Positions 16,256 to 24,499 of a stretch of DNA of 64,000 bases are shown in pieces; position 1 is the stretch's first letter, and each line of letters starts with the position of its first letter. The translations under genes and the position numbers were made by a program. The notes beneath the pieces are model-generated. The model made no database searches. It worked only from the letters and a program-made list of their open reading frames with translations, and was not told the DNA's origin. This stretch comes from Cronobacter sakazakii (GTDB taxonomy: Bacteria; Pseudomonadota; Gammaproteobacteria; Enterobacterales; Enterobacteriaceae). The stretch is taken from NCBI RefSeq assembly GCF_000982825.1, contig NZ_CP011047.1, forward strand, positions 3,844,001 to 3,908,000. The letters are read 5' to 3'.

Positions 16256-18538
16256 ATGTCCGAGCTTAATGAAAAGTTAGCCACAGCCTGGGAAGGTTTT
16301 GCGAAAGGCGACTGGCAGAATGAAGTCAACGTCCGCGACTTTATCCAGAAAAACTACACGCCATACGAGGGTGACGAGTCCTTCCTGGCTGGCGCAACTG
16401 AAGCCACCACTACCCTGTGGGACAAAGTTATGGAAGGCGTCAAACTGGAGAACCGCACTCATGCGCCAGTCGACTTCGACACTTCCGTAGCGTCCACCAT
16501 CACCTCGCATGACGCAGGCTATATCAACAAGTCTCTTGAGAAAATTGTTGGCCTGCAGACTGAAGCTCCGCTGAAACGCGCCATTATCCCGTTTGGCGGC
16601 ATCAAAATGGTTGAAGGTTCCTGCAAAGCGTACAACCGCGAGCTGGATCCGCAACTGAAAAAAATCTTCACCGAATACCGTAAAACCCACAACCAGGGCG
16701 TATTCGACGTTTACACCAAAGACATCCTGAACTGCCGTAAATCCGGCGTGCTGACCGGTCTGCCGGATGCTTACGGCCGTGGCCGTATTATCGGTGACTA
16801 CCGCCGCGTTGCGCTGTACGGTATCGACTTCCTGATGAAAGACAAATATGCACAGTTTGTCTCTCTACAGCAGGATCTGGAAAATGGCGTAAACCTGGAA
16901 GCGACTATCCGTCTGCGTGAAGAAATTGCTGAACAGCACCGCGCTCTGGGCCAGATCAAAGAGATGGCAGCGAAATATGGCTGCGATATCTCCGGTCCGG
17001 CGACTAATGCGCAGGAAGCTGTACAGTGGACTTACTTCGGCTACCTGGCTGCGGTGAAATCCCAGAACGGTGCCGCGATGTCCTTTGGCCGCGTCTCCAC
17101 CTTCCTTGACGTGTACATCGAACGCGACCTGAAAGCAGGCAAACTCACCGAGCAGGAAGCCCAGGAACTGATCGACCACCTGGTCATGAAACTGCGTATG
17201 GTGCGCTTCCTGCGTACGCCGGAATATGATGAGCTGTTCTCCGGCGACCCGATCTGGGCAACCGAATCCGTTGGCGGTATGGGCGTTGACGGCCGTACGC
17301 TGGTAACCAAAAACAGCTTCCGCTTCCTGAACACCCTCTACACCATGGGGCCGTCTCCGGAGCCGAACATCACGATTCTGTGGTCCGAAAAACTGCCGCT
17401 GAACTTCAAAAAATTCGCGGCGAAAGTTTCCATCGACACCTCTTCTCTGCAGTACGAGAACGATGACCTGATGCGTCCGGACTTCAACAACGACGACTAC
17501 GCTATCGCGTGCTGCGTAAGCCCGATGGTGGTTGGTAAGCAAATGCAGTTCTTCGGTGCTCGCGCTAACCTCGCGAAAACCATGCTGTACGCTATCAACG
17601 GCGGCGTTGATGAAAAACTGAAAATGCAGGTAGGCCCGAAATCTGAACCGATCAAAGGCGATCTGCTGAACTTCGACGAAGTCATGGAACGTATGGATCA
17701 CTTCATGGACTGGCTGGCGAAACAGTACGTCACCGCCCTGAACATCATCCACTACATGCATGACAAATACAGCTACGAAGCTTCGCTGATGGCGCTGCAT
17801 GATCGCGACGTTATCCGCACCATGGCGTGTGGTATCGCAGGTCTGTCTGTTGCGGCTGACTCCCTGTCTGCCATCAAATACGCGAAAGTTAAACCGATTC
17901 GCGATGAAGACGGTCTGGCTATCGACTTCGAAATCGAAGGCGAATACCCGCAGTTCGGTAACAACGACGCTCGCGTGGATGACCTGGCGGTTGACCTGGT
18001 AGAACGTTTCATGAAGAAAATTCAGAAACTGAAAACCTACCGCAACGCTATCCCGACCCAGTCCGTGCTGACCATTACCTCTAACGTGGTTTATGGTAAG
18101 AAAACCGGTAACACCCCGGATGGCCGCCGCGCTGGCGCACCGTTCGGCCCGGGTGCTAACCCGATGCACGGCCGTGACCAGAAAGGCGCTGTCGCTTCTC
18201 TGACCTCGGTTGCTAAACTGCCGTTCGCCTACGCAAAAGATGGTATCTCTTACACCTTCTCTATCGTGCCGAACGCGCTGGGTAAAGACGACGAAGTGCG
18301 TAAAACCAACCTGGCGGGCCTGATGGACGGTTACTTCCATCATGAAGCGTCTATCGAAGGCGGTCAGCACCTGAACGTGAACGTCATGAACCGCGAAATG
18401 CTGCTGGATGCGATGGAACATCCTGAGAAATACCCGCAGCTGACCATTCGTGTGTCTGGTTACGCGGTGCGTTTCAACTCGCTGACGAAAGAACAGCAGC
18501 AGGACGTCATCACCCGTACTTTCACTCAGACAATGTAA
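16256..18538 (+). CDS. pflB: Pyruvate formate-lyase (formate acetyltransferase)
   Basis: The 760-residue glycyl-radical enzyme converts pyruvate and CoA to acetyl-CoA and formate in anaerobic growth. The active-site cysteine pair is in AIACCVSPMVV near residues 419-420, and the radical glycine is in RVSGYAVRF near residue 735. It has the full length of E. coli PflB. An upstream AAGAAGGTAGGTG serves as the ribosome-binding region. Codon use is highly biased, consistent with very high expression. It lies between focA and pflA and is followed by a terminator. Confidence 0.99.
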   Translation: MSELNEKLATAWEGFAKGDWQNEVNVRDFIQKNYTPYEGDESFLAGATEATTTLWDKVMEGVKLENRTHAPVDFDTSVASTITSHDAGYINKSLEKIVGLQTEAPLKRAIIPFGGIKMVEGSCKAYNRELDPQLKKIFTEYRKTHNQGVFDVYTKDILNCRKSGVLTGLPDAYGRGRIIGDYRRVALYGIDFLMKDKYAQFVSLQQDLENGVNLEATIRLREEIAEQHRALGQIKEMAAKYGCDISGPATNAQEAVQWTYFGYLAAVKSQNGAAMSFGRVSTFLDVYIERDLKAGKLTEQEAQELIDHLVMKLRMVRFLRTPEYDELFSGDPIWATESVGGMGVDGRTLVTKNSFRFLNTLYTMGPSPEPNITILWSEKLPLNFKKFAAKVSIDTSSLQYENDDLMRPDFNNDDYAIACCVSPMVVGKQMQFFGARANLAKTMLYAINGGVDEKLKMQVGPKSEPIKGDLLNFDEVMERMDHFMDWLAKQYVTALNIIHYMHDKYSYEASLMALHDRDVIRTMACGIAGLSVAADSLSAIKYAKVKPIRDEDGLAIDFEIEGEYPQFGNNDARVDDLAVDLVERFMKKIQKLKTYRNAIPTQSVLTITSNVVYGKKTGNTPDGRRAGAPFGPGANPMHGRDQKGAVASLTSVAKLPFAYAKDGISYTFSIVPNALGKDDEVRKTNLAGLMDGYFHHEASIEGGQHLNVNVMNREMLLDAMEHPEKYPQLTIRVSGYAVRFNSLTKEQQQDVITRTFTQTM

Positions 18539-18568
18539 TACCCGCTCTGGCTGAAAATGCGTAAAATG

Positions 18569-18597
18569 AAGGCTCCACGTTTGTGGGGCCTTTCTTA
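18569..18597 (+). terminator. Rho-independent terminator after pflB
   Basis: AAGGCTCCAC and GTGGGGCCTT pair over ten bases with one G-T pair and a GTTT loop, followed by TCTT. It separates focA-pflB from pflA, so pflA probably also has its own promoter. Confidence 0.75.
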
Positions 18598-18638
18598 TAA
18601 CCCACCCCGGTATGAGCCTTTTCTGCAAGGCGACTGAC

Positions 18639-18644
18639 TATACT
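18639..18644 (+). promoter_or_regulatory. Candidate -10 element for pflA
   Basis: TATACT lies 89 bases before the pflA ATG, downstream of the pflB terminator. No good -35 is visible at 16-18 bases, so support is weak. An independent, weakly expressed pflA promoter is known in E. coli. Confidence 0.3.
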
Positions 18645-18733
18645 TCAGTTATCTCGCAAAAAAGACTCGACGCGGCACAGACCGCGCTCACCCGGCCCTG
18701 TTGCATCGGGCCTGAACTGGAGATAACACCGCA

Positions 18734-19474
18734 ATGTCAGTTACTGGTCGCATTCACTCCTACGAATCCTGTGGCACCGTTGACGGACCAGGGATCCGCT
18801 TTATCACCTTCTTTCAGGGCTGCCTGATGCGCTGTCTCTATTGCCACAACCGCGACACCTGGGACACACACGGCGGCAAAGAGATTACGGTTGAAGAACT
18901 GATGAAAGAGGTGGTGACCTACCGGCATTTTATGAACGCGTCCGGCGGCGGCGTCACGGCATCCGGCGGCGAGGCGATACTCCAGGCGGAATTCGTCCGC
19001 GACTGGTTCCGCGCCTGTAAGAAAGAAGGCATTCATACCTGTCTCGATACCAACGGTTTCGTACGTCGCTACGATCCGGTTATCGATGAACTGCTGGAAG
19101 TAACCGATCTGGTGATGCTCGATCTCAAGCAGATGAACGATGAAATCCACCAGAATCTGGTCGGCGTCTCTAATCACCGCACGCTGGAGTTCGCCAAATA
19201 TATTTCAGCCAAAGGCATCAAAACCTGGATCCGCTATGTCGTCGTTCCTGGCTGGTCTGATGATGATGATTCCGCACATCGCTTGGGCGAATTTACCCGC
19301 GATATGGGAAACGTCGAGAAAATCGAACTGCTGCCCTACCACGAGCTGGGTAAGCATAAATGGGTGGCGATGGGCGAAGAGTATAAGCTTGACGGCGTGA
19401 AACCACCGAAAAAGGAAACGATGGAGCGCGTCAAAGGGATCCTTGAGCAGTACGGCCACAAAGTGATGTACTAA
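18734..19474 (+). CDS. pflA: Pyruvate formate-lyase-activating enzyme (radical SAM)
   Basis: The 246-residue enzyme uses S-adenosylmethionine and a [4Fe-4S] cluster to abstract a hydrogen from the PflB radical glycine. The radical-SAM motif CLMRCLYC gives cysteines at 30, 34 and 37. The SAM-binding GGE-like segment ASGGEAIL follows near residue 78. Length equals that of E. coli PflA. It lies 195 bases after pflB, beyond a terminator, and ends in a shared bidirectional terminator facing ycaD. Confidence 0.98.
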   Translation: MSVTGRIHSYESCGTVDGPGIRFITFFQGCLMRCLYCHNRDTWDTHGGKEITVEELMKEVVTYRHFMNASGGGVTASGGEAILQAEFVRDWFRACKKEGIHTCLDTNGFVRRYDPVIDELLEVTDLVMLDLKQMNDEIHQNLVGVSNHRTLEFAKYISAKGIKTWIRYVVVPGWSDDDDSAHRLGEFTRDMGNVEKIELLPYHELGKHKWVAMGEEYKLDGVKPPKKETMERVKGILEQYGHKVMY

Positions 19475-19477
19475 AAA

Positions 19478-19505
19478 CAACGCCCGCATCATGCGGGCGT
19501 TTTGT
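19478..19505. terminator. Bidirectional terminator between pflA and ycaD
   Basis: ACGCCCGCAT and ATGCGGGCGT form a ten-base perfect stem with A-rich sequence on the left and TTTTGTT on the right, so it can end transcripts of both convergent genes. Confidence 0.8.
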
Positions 19506-19507
19506 TA

Positions 19508-20656
19508 TCAGGCGTGTGCCACCGGCGTAGGATGATGCCCGGCTTTGCGCATCAGCATCATCAGATAGACAAACGATACGCTGGCAATCATCACAAACAG
19601 TAAGTTGTCTGAATAGCTCTGCATCAGCATGGCGGTAAAAGTCGGCCCTAACAGACTGCCGATGGTATAGCTCAGCAGCAGCGCCTGATTCATCGCCACC
19701 AGTTGGTGATGCTCAACCTTTTCACACGCCCAGGCCATCGCAACCGGGTAAAGCGTAAAACCGGCGGCACCAAGAACAAACAGCGCTGGTGCCATCGCAG
19801 CCTGCGCCAGCATCGCCATGCAGCCCACTATCACGACAAATACCTGCACACGCAACACCAGCAGACGCCCGAAACGGTCAGCCAGTTTACCGATAGGCCA
19901 CTGGCCAATAATCCCGGCGCTCACCATCACCGCCATCCAGAAGCCGATCCCGGAGTCGCTCACGCCCTGATGGTTAAGGTACAGCGGCATCAGACCATAC
20001 AGCGAACCCAGCACAATACCGGAGATAATGCAGCCGTTAACGCCAAGACGCGCCTGACGCAGCTTAAACATCGGCCAGACGTGCGTTTTTTCCTGATGTT
20101 CGCTGCTGCTATTCACGATACGGGTAAAGAGCAGTGGCAGAATGGCCGCCATCACCATGCCAGTGACCCACGGCAGGACGCTCATCAGGTCGGTCGGCAG
20201 CTTGCTGACCATCAGTTGTCCGGCGACCGTGCCCAGATAGTAGACCATCATATACGCCGCCAGCAGACGCCCGCGGTTACGTGCCGTGCCGCTGCACATC
20301 AGCGCGCTTTCCACGACCACCCAAATCATCGCGCAGCCGACACCCGCGATAAAACGCCACGCAAGCCAGCTCCAGAAACCGAGCGTCATGCCGAGCCCGG
20401 CACAACCAGCAGCAAAAATCAGCGAAGCGAGATAGTAGCTGCGGTTAAATCCATAGCGCTTGATAAGCGCGCCGGTAATCAGCGTGCCCAGCAGGTTGCC
20501 GGTAAAATAAGACGAGCCGACCATACCAACCTGCCAGGTCGGCAAATTTTCATGGGCCAGCCACAGCGGTACGAGCGTATTCAGCACCGCTATCGCAAGG
20601 GTCAACAGCAGCAGGCCACAGAGCAAAAGCAGCACTGGCCGGGTATAGATAGACAT
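19508..20656 (-). CDS. ycaD: Major facilitator superfamily transporter YcaD
   Basis: The 382-residue protein has twelve predicted membrane segments and the MFS loop motif KLADRFGRLLV between helices 8 and 9 (GKLADRFGR). It has the same length as E. coli YcaD, assigned to the MFS on sequence; its substrate is unknown. It faces pflA and stands alone. In E. coli the dmsABC-ycaC genes lie between serS and ycaD, and ycaM, ycaN and ycaK lie on its other side; none is present here. The assignment to YcaD is strong, the function open. Confidence 0.9.
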   Translation of the reverse strand: MSIYTRPVLLLLCGLLLLTLAIAVLNTLVPLWLAHENLPTWQVGMVGSSYFTGNLLGTLITGALIKRYGFNRSYYLASLIFAAGCAGLGMTLGFWSWLAWRFIAGVGCAMIWVVVESALMCSGTARNRGRLLAAYMMVYYLGTVAGQLMVSKLPTDLMSVLPWVTGMVMAAILPLLFTRIVNSSSEHQEKTHVWPMFKLRQARLGVNGCIISGIVLGSLYGLMPLYLNHQGVSDSGIGFWMAVMVSAGIIGQWPIGKLADRFGRLLVLRVQVFVVIVGCMAMLAQAAMAPALFVLGAAGFTLYPVAMAWACEKVEHHQLVAMNQALLLSYTIGSLLGPTFTAMLMQSYSDNLLFVMIASVSFVYLMMLMRKAGHHPTPVAHA

Positions 20657-20950
20657 GGATAAAACCGTGAGGAAGGTAAGAATTCGTGCGCATCATGCCA
20701 CCAGCAACGGCAAAGTCAATCTGCCAGAAATCGCCTTTTATGGTCGAAACAGGTTGTCGATGAACAGTGTTCATTTATCCGTTACGGTACTGATGATTTT
20801 CGCCTGGCATAATTCATTAAAAATAATAAGTTAGCTGAATAATGCCGGGTAGATATCGATGAAAAAATTTATCAATAATTCTTATAAAAGAGGCGGGTCT
20901 AAAATGAAAAAAGCGCCCGCAGGCGCTTTTAAAAGAATGGGCGATTCACC
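20657..20950. other. Intergenic region between ycaD and serS
   Basis: 294 bases without a supported gene. It holds the ycaD promoter/leader side, an AT-rich stretch (20815-20895) and the serS terminator. In E. coli K-12 the dmsABC-ycaC genes occupy the position next to serS; no remnant is visible. Confidence 0.6.
20905..20930 (-). terminator. Rho-independent terminator after serS
   Basis: On the minus strand AAAAGCGCC and GGCGCTTTT form a nine-base stem with a four-base loop followed by TTTTTTCATTTT. Confidence 0.85.
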
Positions 20951-22243
20951 TTAGCCGATGAATTCAAGACCTTTCATATACGGACGCAGCACTTCAGGAA
21001 TTTCGATGCGGCCATCCGCCTGCTGATAGTTCTCCAGCACAGCGACCAGCGTACGTCCAACCGCCAGACCAGAACCGTTCAGGGTGTGAACCAGGCGGGT
21101 CTTTTTATCAGACTTGCTGCGGCAGCGTGCCTGCATGCGACGCGCCTGGAAATCCCACATATTGGAGCAGGAAGAGATTTCGCGGTACGTATCCTGCGCC
21201 GGAAGCCAGACTTCCAGGTCATAGGTTTTACGCGCGCCGAAGCCCATATCGCCAGAGCACAGCAGCACTTTACGGTACGGAAGACCGAGCAGTTGCAGCA
21301 CTTTCTCCGCGTGGCCGGTCATTTCTTCCAGCGCCTGCATGGAATCTTCCGGACGTACAACCTGCACCATTTCCACTTTATCGAACTGGTGCATACGAAT
21401 AAGACCACGGGTGTCGCGGCCGTAAGAACCCGCTTCAGAGCGGAAGCACGGCGTATGCGCGGTCATTTTGATCGGCAGCGACTCTTCGTCGATGATCTCA
21501 TCGCGCACGAGGTTCGTCAGCGGCACTTCTGCGGTCGGGATCAGCGCATAGTTGCTGCTGTCGGCTTCTTCTTCCAGCGGACGCGTGTGGAACAGATCGC
21601 CTGCGAATTTCGGCAACTGACCCGTACCGTAGAGCGTGTCGTGGTTCACCAGATACGGCACATAGTTTTCGCTATAGCCATGCTCTTCGGTATGCAGATC
21701 CAGCATAAACTGCGACAGCGCGCGGTGCAGGCGGGCAATCTGCCCTTTCATAACCACAAAACGTGAGCCGGTCAGCTTCACGGCGCTCGCAAAATCCAGG
21801 CCGCCCAGCGTCTCACCCAGCGTCACGTGGTCGCGGATTTCGAAATCGAATTTACGCGGCGTGCCCCAACGGCTCACTTCTACGTTTTCGCTGTCATCTT
21901 TACCCAGCGGCACTTCATCATCCGGCAGGTTAGGCAGGGTCAGCGCGATATCACGGATTTCCGCAAGCAGCGCATCCAGCTCATTTTTCGCCGCATCAAG
22001 CTCTTCGCCGAGTTTGTTCACTTCCAGACGAAGCGGCTCAATATCCTCCCCACGCGCTTTCGCCTGGCCGATGGATTTCGATCGCGAGTTACGTTCAGCC
22101 TGCAGATTTTCAGTTTTTACCTGCAGAACTTTACGACGCTCTTCAAGAGCGACCAGCTTATCTACATCCAGCTTAAAGCCCCGGCGTGCCAGTTTTTCTG
22201 CGACTGCGTCTGGCTCGGTACGCAGCAGATTGGGATCGAGCAT
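20951..22243 (-). CDS. serS: Seryl-tRNA synthetase
   Basis: The 430-residue class II synthetase has exactly the length of the E. coli enzyme and charges tRNA-Ser and tRNA-Sec. The N-terminal antiparallel coiled coil that grips the tRNA long arm covers about residues 30-100 (KVLQVKTENLQAERNSRSK). The class II motifs follow: TPCFRSEAGSYGRDTRGLIR (motif 2) and GSGLAVGRTLVAVLEN (motif 3). The start MLDPNLLRTEPDAVAEK at 22241-22243 is the conserved one; 20 further in-frame codons upstream are not. Confidence 0.99.
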   Translation of the reverse strand: MLDPNLLRTEPDAVAEKLARRGFKLDVDKLVALEERRKVLQVKTENLQAERNSRSKSIGQAKARGEDIEPLRLEVNKLGEELDAAKNELDALLAEIRDIALTLPNLPDDEVPLGKDDSENVEVSRWGTPRKFDFEIRDHVTLGETLGGLDFASAVKLTGSRFVVMKGQIARLHRALSQFMLDLHTEEHGYSENYVPYLVNHDTLYGTGQLPKFAGDLFHTRPLEEEADSSNYALIPTAEVPLTNLVRDEIIDEESLPIKMTAHTPCFRSEAGSYGRDTRGLIRMHQFDKVEMVQVVRPEDSMQALEEMTGHAEKVLQLLGLPYRKVLLCSGDMGFGARKTYDLEVWLPAQDTYREISSCSNMWDFQARRMQARCRSKSDKKTRLVHTLNGSGLAVGRTLVAVLENYQQADGRIEIPEVLRPYMKGLEFIG

Positions 22244-22280
22244 GCTTATCCTGTGCTTATCGAAAAAAGAAAAGGGAAAG

Positions 22281-22301
22281 GCGACCGCAGCCTGCGGTCG
22301 C
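22281..22301 (-). terminator. Rho-independent terminator after rarA
   Basis: GCGACCGCAG and CTGCGGTCGC form a perfect ten-base inverted repeat with one base between the arms. On the minus strand it is followed by a T-rich stretch (CTTTCCCTTTTCTTTTTT). It lies between rarA and serS, so serS needs its own promoter or read-through. Confidence 0.6.
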
Positions 22302-22339
22302 ACTGATATTCAACGATTAACCTTACCGCAACGATCGCG

Positions 22340-23683
22340 TTAGCGGTAGCGTTTTGTGGGGCTTTTCTGATCCTGCTCAGCAAGCCAGGCTAGCTTTTCG
22401 CCAATCTTGCCTTCAAGACCTCTGTTGGTGGGATGATAGTAGCGCGTTTGTGCCATTTCGGCGGGGAAATAGTCTTCGCCAGCGGCATAGGCGTTAGGCT
22501 CATCATGCGCATAACGATACTCCTGCCCGTAGCCCATCTCTTTCATTAGCTTCGTCGGGGCGTTGCGCAGATGTTCCGGCACATCGTAATCCGGGCGCTC
22601 GCGGGCATCTTTCAGCGCCGCCTTGAAAGCGGTATAAACCGCGTTGCTCTTCGGCGCGCAGGCAAGATAGACAATCGCCTGCGCAATCGCCCTTTCGCCT
22701 TCCGCCGGGCCGACGCGCGTAAAGCAGTCCCACGCAGAAATGGCCACCTGCATGGCGCGCGGATCGGCGTTACCGACATCTTCCGAGGCGATGGCCAGAC
22801 AGCGCCGCGCAACATACAGCGGATCGCCGCCTGCGCTGATAATACGCGCATACCAGTAGAGCGCCGCATCCGGCGCTGAACCGCGCACCGACTTATGCAG
22901 TGCAGAGATCAAATCGTAAAAACGGTCGCCTTTATTATCGAAGCGAGCGCTGCGCTCACCAGCGATTTCCGTCAGCAGTTCGGGCCTGAGCACCCGTTTG
23001 CCGCTGTCGTCGGTGGGTGCCATATCGGCCATCATTTCCAGCGTATTCAGCGCGCGGCGCGCGTCACCGTTGACCAGCTCGGCAATCGCGAGGCGGGTTT
23101 CATCCGGTAAGACGATATCCTGTCCGCCGTAGCCGCGCTCACGGTCGGTCATCGCCTGGGTCAATACCTGTTCGATGTCCTCCACCGTCAGCGATTTCAG
23201 CAGATAGACACGCGCGCGTGAAAGCAGCGCGGAATTCAACTCAAACGACGGGTTTTCCGTTGTCGCGCCAATAAACGTAATGGTGCCGTCTTCGATATGC
23301 GGCAGGAAAGCGTCCTGCTGGCTTTTGTTAAACCGATGCACCTCGTCAACGAACAAAATCGTGCGGCGGCCCGCGTTGCGGTTCTGGCGGGCGCGCTCGA
23401 TAGCCTCACGGATCTCTTTCACGCCGGATGTCACCGCCGAAATACGCTCCACATCAGCGTTCGCGTAGCGACCAATCACTTCGGCCAGTGTCGTTTTACC
23501 AGTGCCAGGCGGCCCCCAAAGGATCATCGAGTGGAGATGCCCGGCTTCGATCGCGCGGGGGAGTGGCTTACCGGGCGCCAGCAGATGCTGCTGCCCGATG
23601 TACTGCGCCAGATTTTCTGGCCGCATACGCGCGGCCAGTGGCTGAAAGGTGTTATCGGAAAAATCGAGCGAAAGATTGCCCAC
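22340..23683 (-). CDS. rarA: Replication-associated recombination protein A (AAA+ ATPase)
   Basis: The 447-residue MgsA/WRNIP1-family clamp-loader-like ATPase acts at stalled replication forks with SSB and RecA. Walker A GPPGTGKTT is near residues 57-65, Walker B ILFVDEVHRF follows, sensor 1 is GATTENPSFE and the arginine finger lies in ALLSRARVY. The start is GTG (23681-23683), giving MGNLSLDFSDNTF. The lolA stop codon ends 12 bases upstream, so lolA and rarA are probably one transcript, as in E. coli. Confidence 0.97.
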   Translation of the reverse strand: MGNLSLDFSDNTFQPLAARMRPENLAQYIGQQHLLAPGKPLPRAIEAGHLHSMILWGPPGTGKTTLAEVIGRYANADVERISAVTSGVKEIREAIERARQNRNAGRRTILFVDEVHRFNKSQQDAFLPHIEDGTITFIGATTENPSFELNSALLSRARVYLLKSLTVEDIEQVLTQAMTDRERGYGGQDIVLPDETRLAIAELVNGDARRALNTLEMMADMAPTDDSGKRVLRPELLTEIAGERSARFDNKGDRFYDLISALHKSVRGSAPDAALYWYARIISAGGDPLYVARRCLAIASEDVGNADPRAMQVAISAWDCFTRVGPAEGERAIAQAIVYLACAPKSNAVYTAFKAALKDARERPDYDVPEHLRNAPTKLMKEMGYGQEYRYAHDEPNAYAAGEDYFPAEMAQTRYYHPTNRGLEGKIGEKLAWLAEQDQKSPTKRYR

Positions 23684-23695
23684 CCGGACCTCGGC

Positions 23696-24310
23696 TTACT
23701 TATTACGCTGGTCATCCACCGTTACGCCCTGCGGCGGCGTAAAGGTAAATTTGCTCATATCCACAGCGCCATTCTGCTGAGATTTCAGCTGATAGCTGCT
23801 GCGCTGGTCGTCCTGTTCGACGGCGCTGAATTGATTGATGGTGCCGTCGCGGCTCACGTTAATGGTGAACTGCTTCAGGTTGCCGCTGGCTGATTTTGGC
23901 GTCAGCACAAAATCATCGCCGTTTTGCTTAATGTTGTACTGCTGCCAGTCACTGCTCTGGTTACGCGCAATCAGCATAAACGGCGTATTGCTGGTCGCGT
24001 CTTTCAGCCAGGTCGCGCTCGCCTGTTCAACAAACGGGTTATAGAACCACAGCGTCTTGCCATCGGAAATCAGCACGCTTTCATCCGGCTGCGTCATATG
24101 CCAGTTGAAAAGATTCGGACGTTTGACCCACAGATCGCCCTGACCTTCCTGAACGGCAGCGCCGCTGCCATCGGTCACTTTCTGGGTGAAGCTGGCGTGG
24201 AAGCTGCTGACTTTATCAAGGCGGCTTTTCAAATCGTCTGCGGCATCCGCCCACACGGACGATACGGCAAACGCAGAAAGCAAAGCACAGGTAACGGCGA
24301 TTTTTTTCAT
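23696..24310 (-). CDS. lolA: Outer-membrane lipoprotein carrier protein LolA
   Basis: The 204-residue periplasmic chaperone takes mature lipoproteins from LolCDE and passes them to LolB at the outer membrane. A signal peptide covers residues 1-21 (MKKIAVTCALLSAFAVSSVWA, cleavage before DAADDL). The rest is the half-barrel with its hydrophobic cavity and the C-terminal segment TFTPPQGVTVDDQR. Length is normal (E. coli 203-204). It sits between ftsK (upstream) and rarA (downstream) on the minus strand. Confidence 0.98.
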   Translation of the reverse strand: MKKIAVTCALLSAFAVSSVWADAADDLKSRLDKVSSFHASFTQKVTDGSGAAVQEGQGDLWVKRPNLFNWHMTQPDESVLISDGKTLWFYNPFVEQASATWLKDATSNTPFMLIARNQSSDWQQYNIKQNGDDFVLTPKSASGNLKQFTINVSRDGTINQFSAVEQDDQRSSYQLKSQQNGAVDMSKFTFTPPQGVTVDDQRNK

Positions 24311-24499
24311 TGTTATCCCTCAGAATACGACCGACCCCAGTACGGGATCGCTTACTGTCCCTAACTGTAGCCATAAGGCTGACATTTTCGACAGAAGAAA
24401 AACCTGATTTTTTGGTAATTTACCCATCTTTTCAGAATCGTGATGAGCGTGAAGCCCTGCGCGCACGGTCACATGCCGCACGCGCAGGGAAAAGAACGG

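Noticed and set aside
16865..18628. A 587-codon open frame on the strand opposite pflB
   Set aside because: It is a shadow of pflB. Strong codon bias in a highly expressed gene removes stop codons from the antisense frame. The translation has no recognisable domain and no ribosome-binding site.
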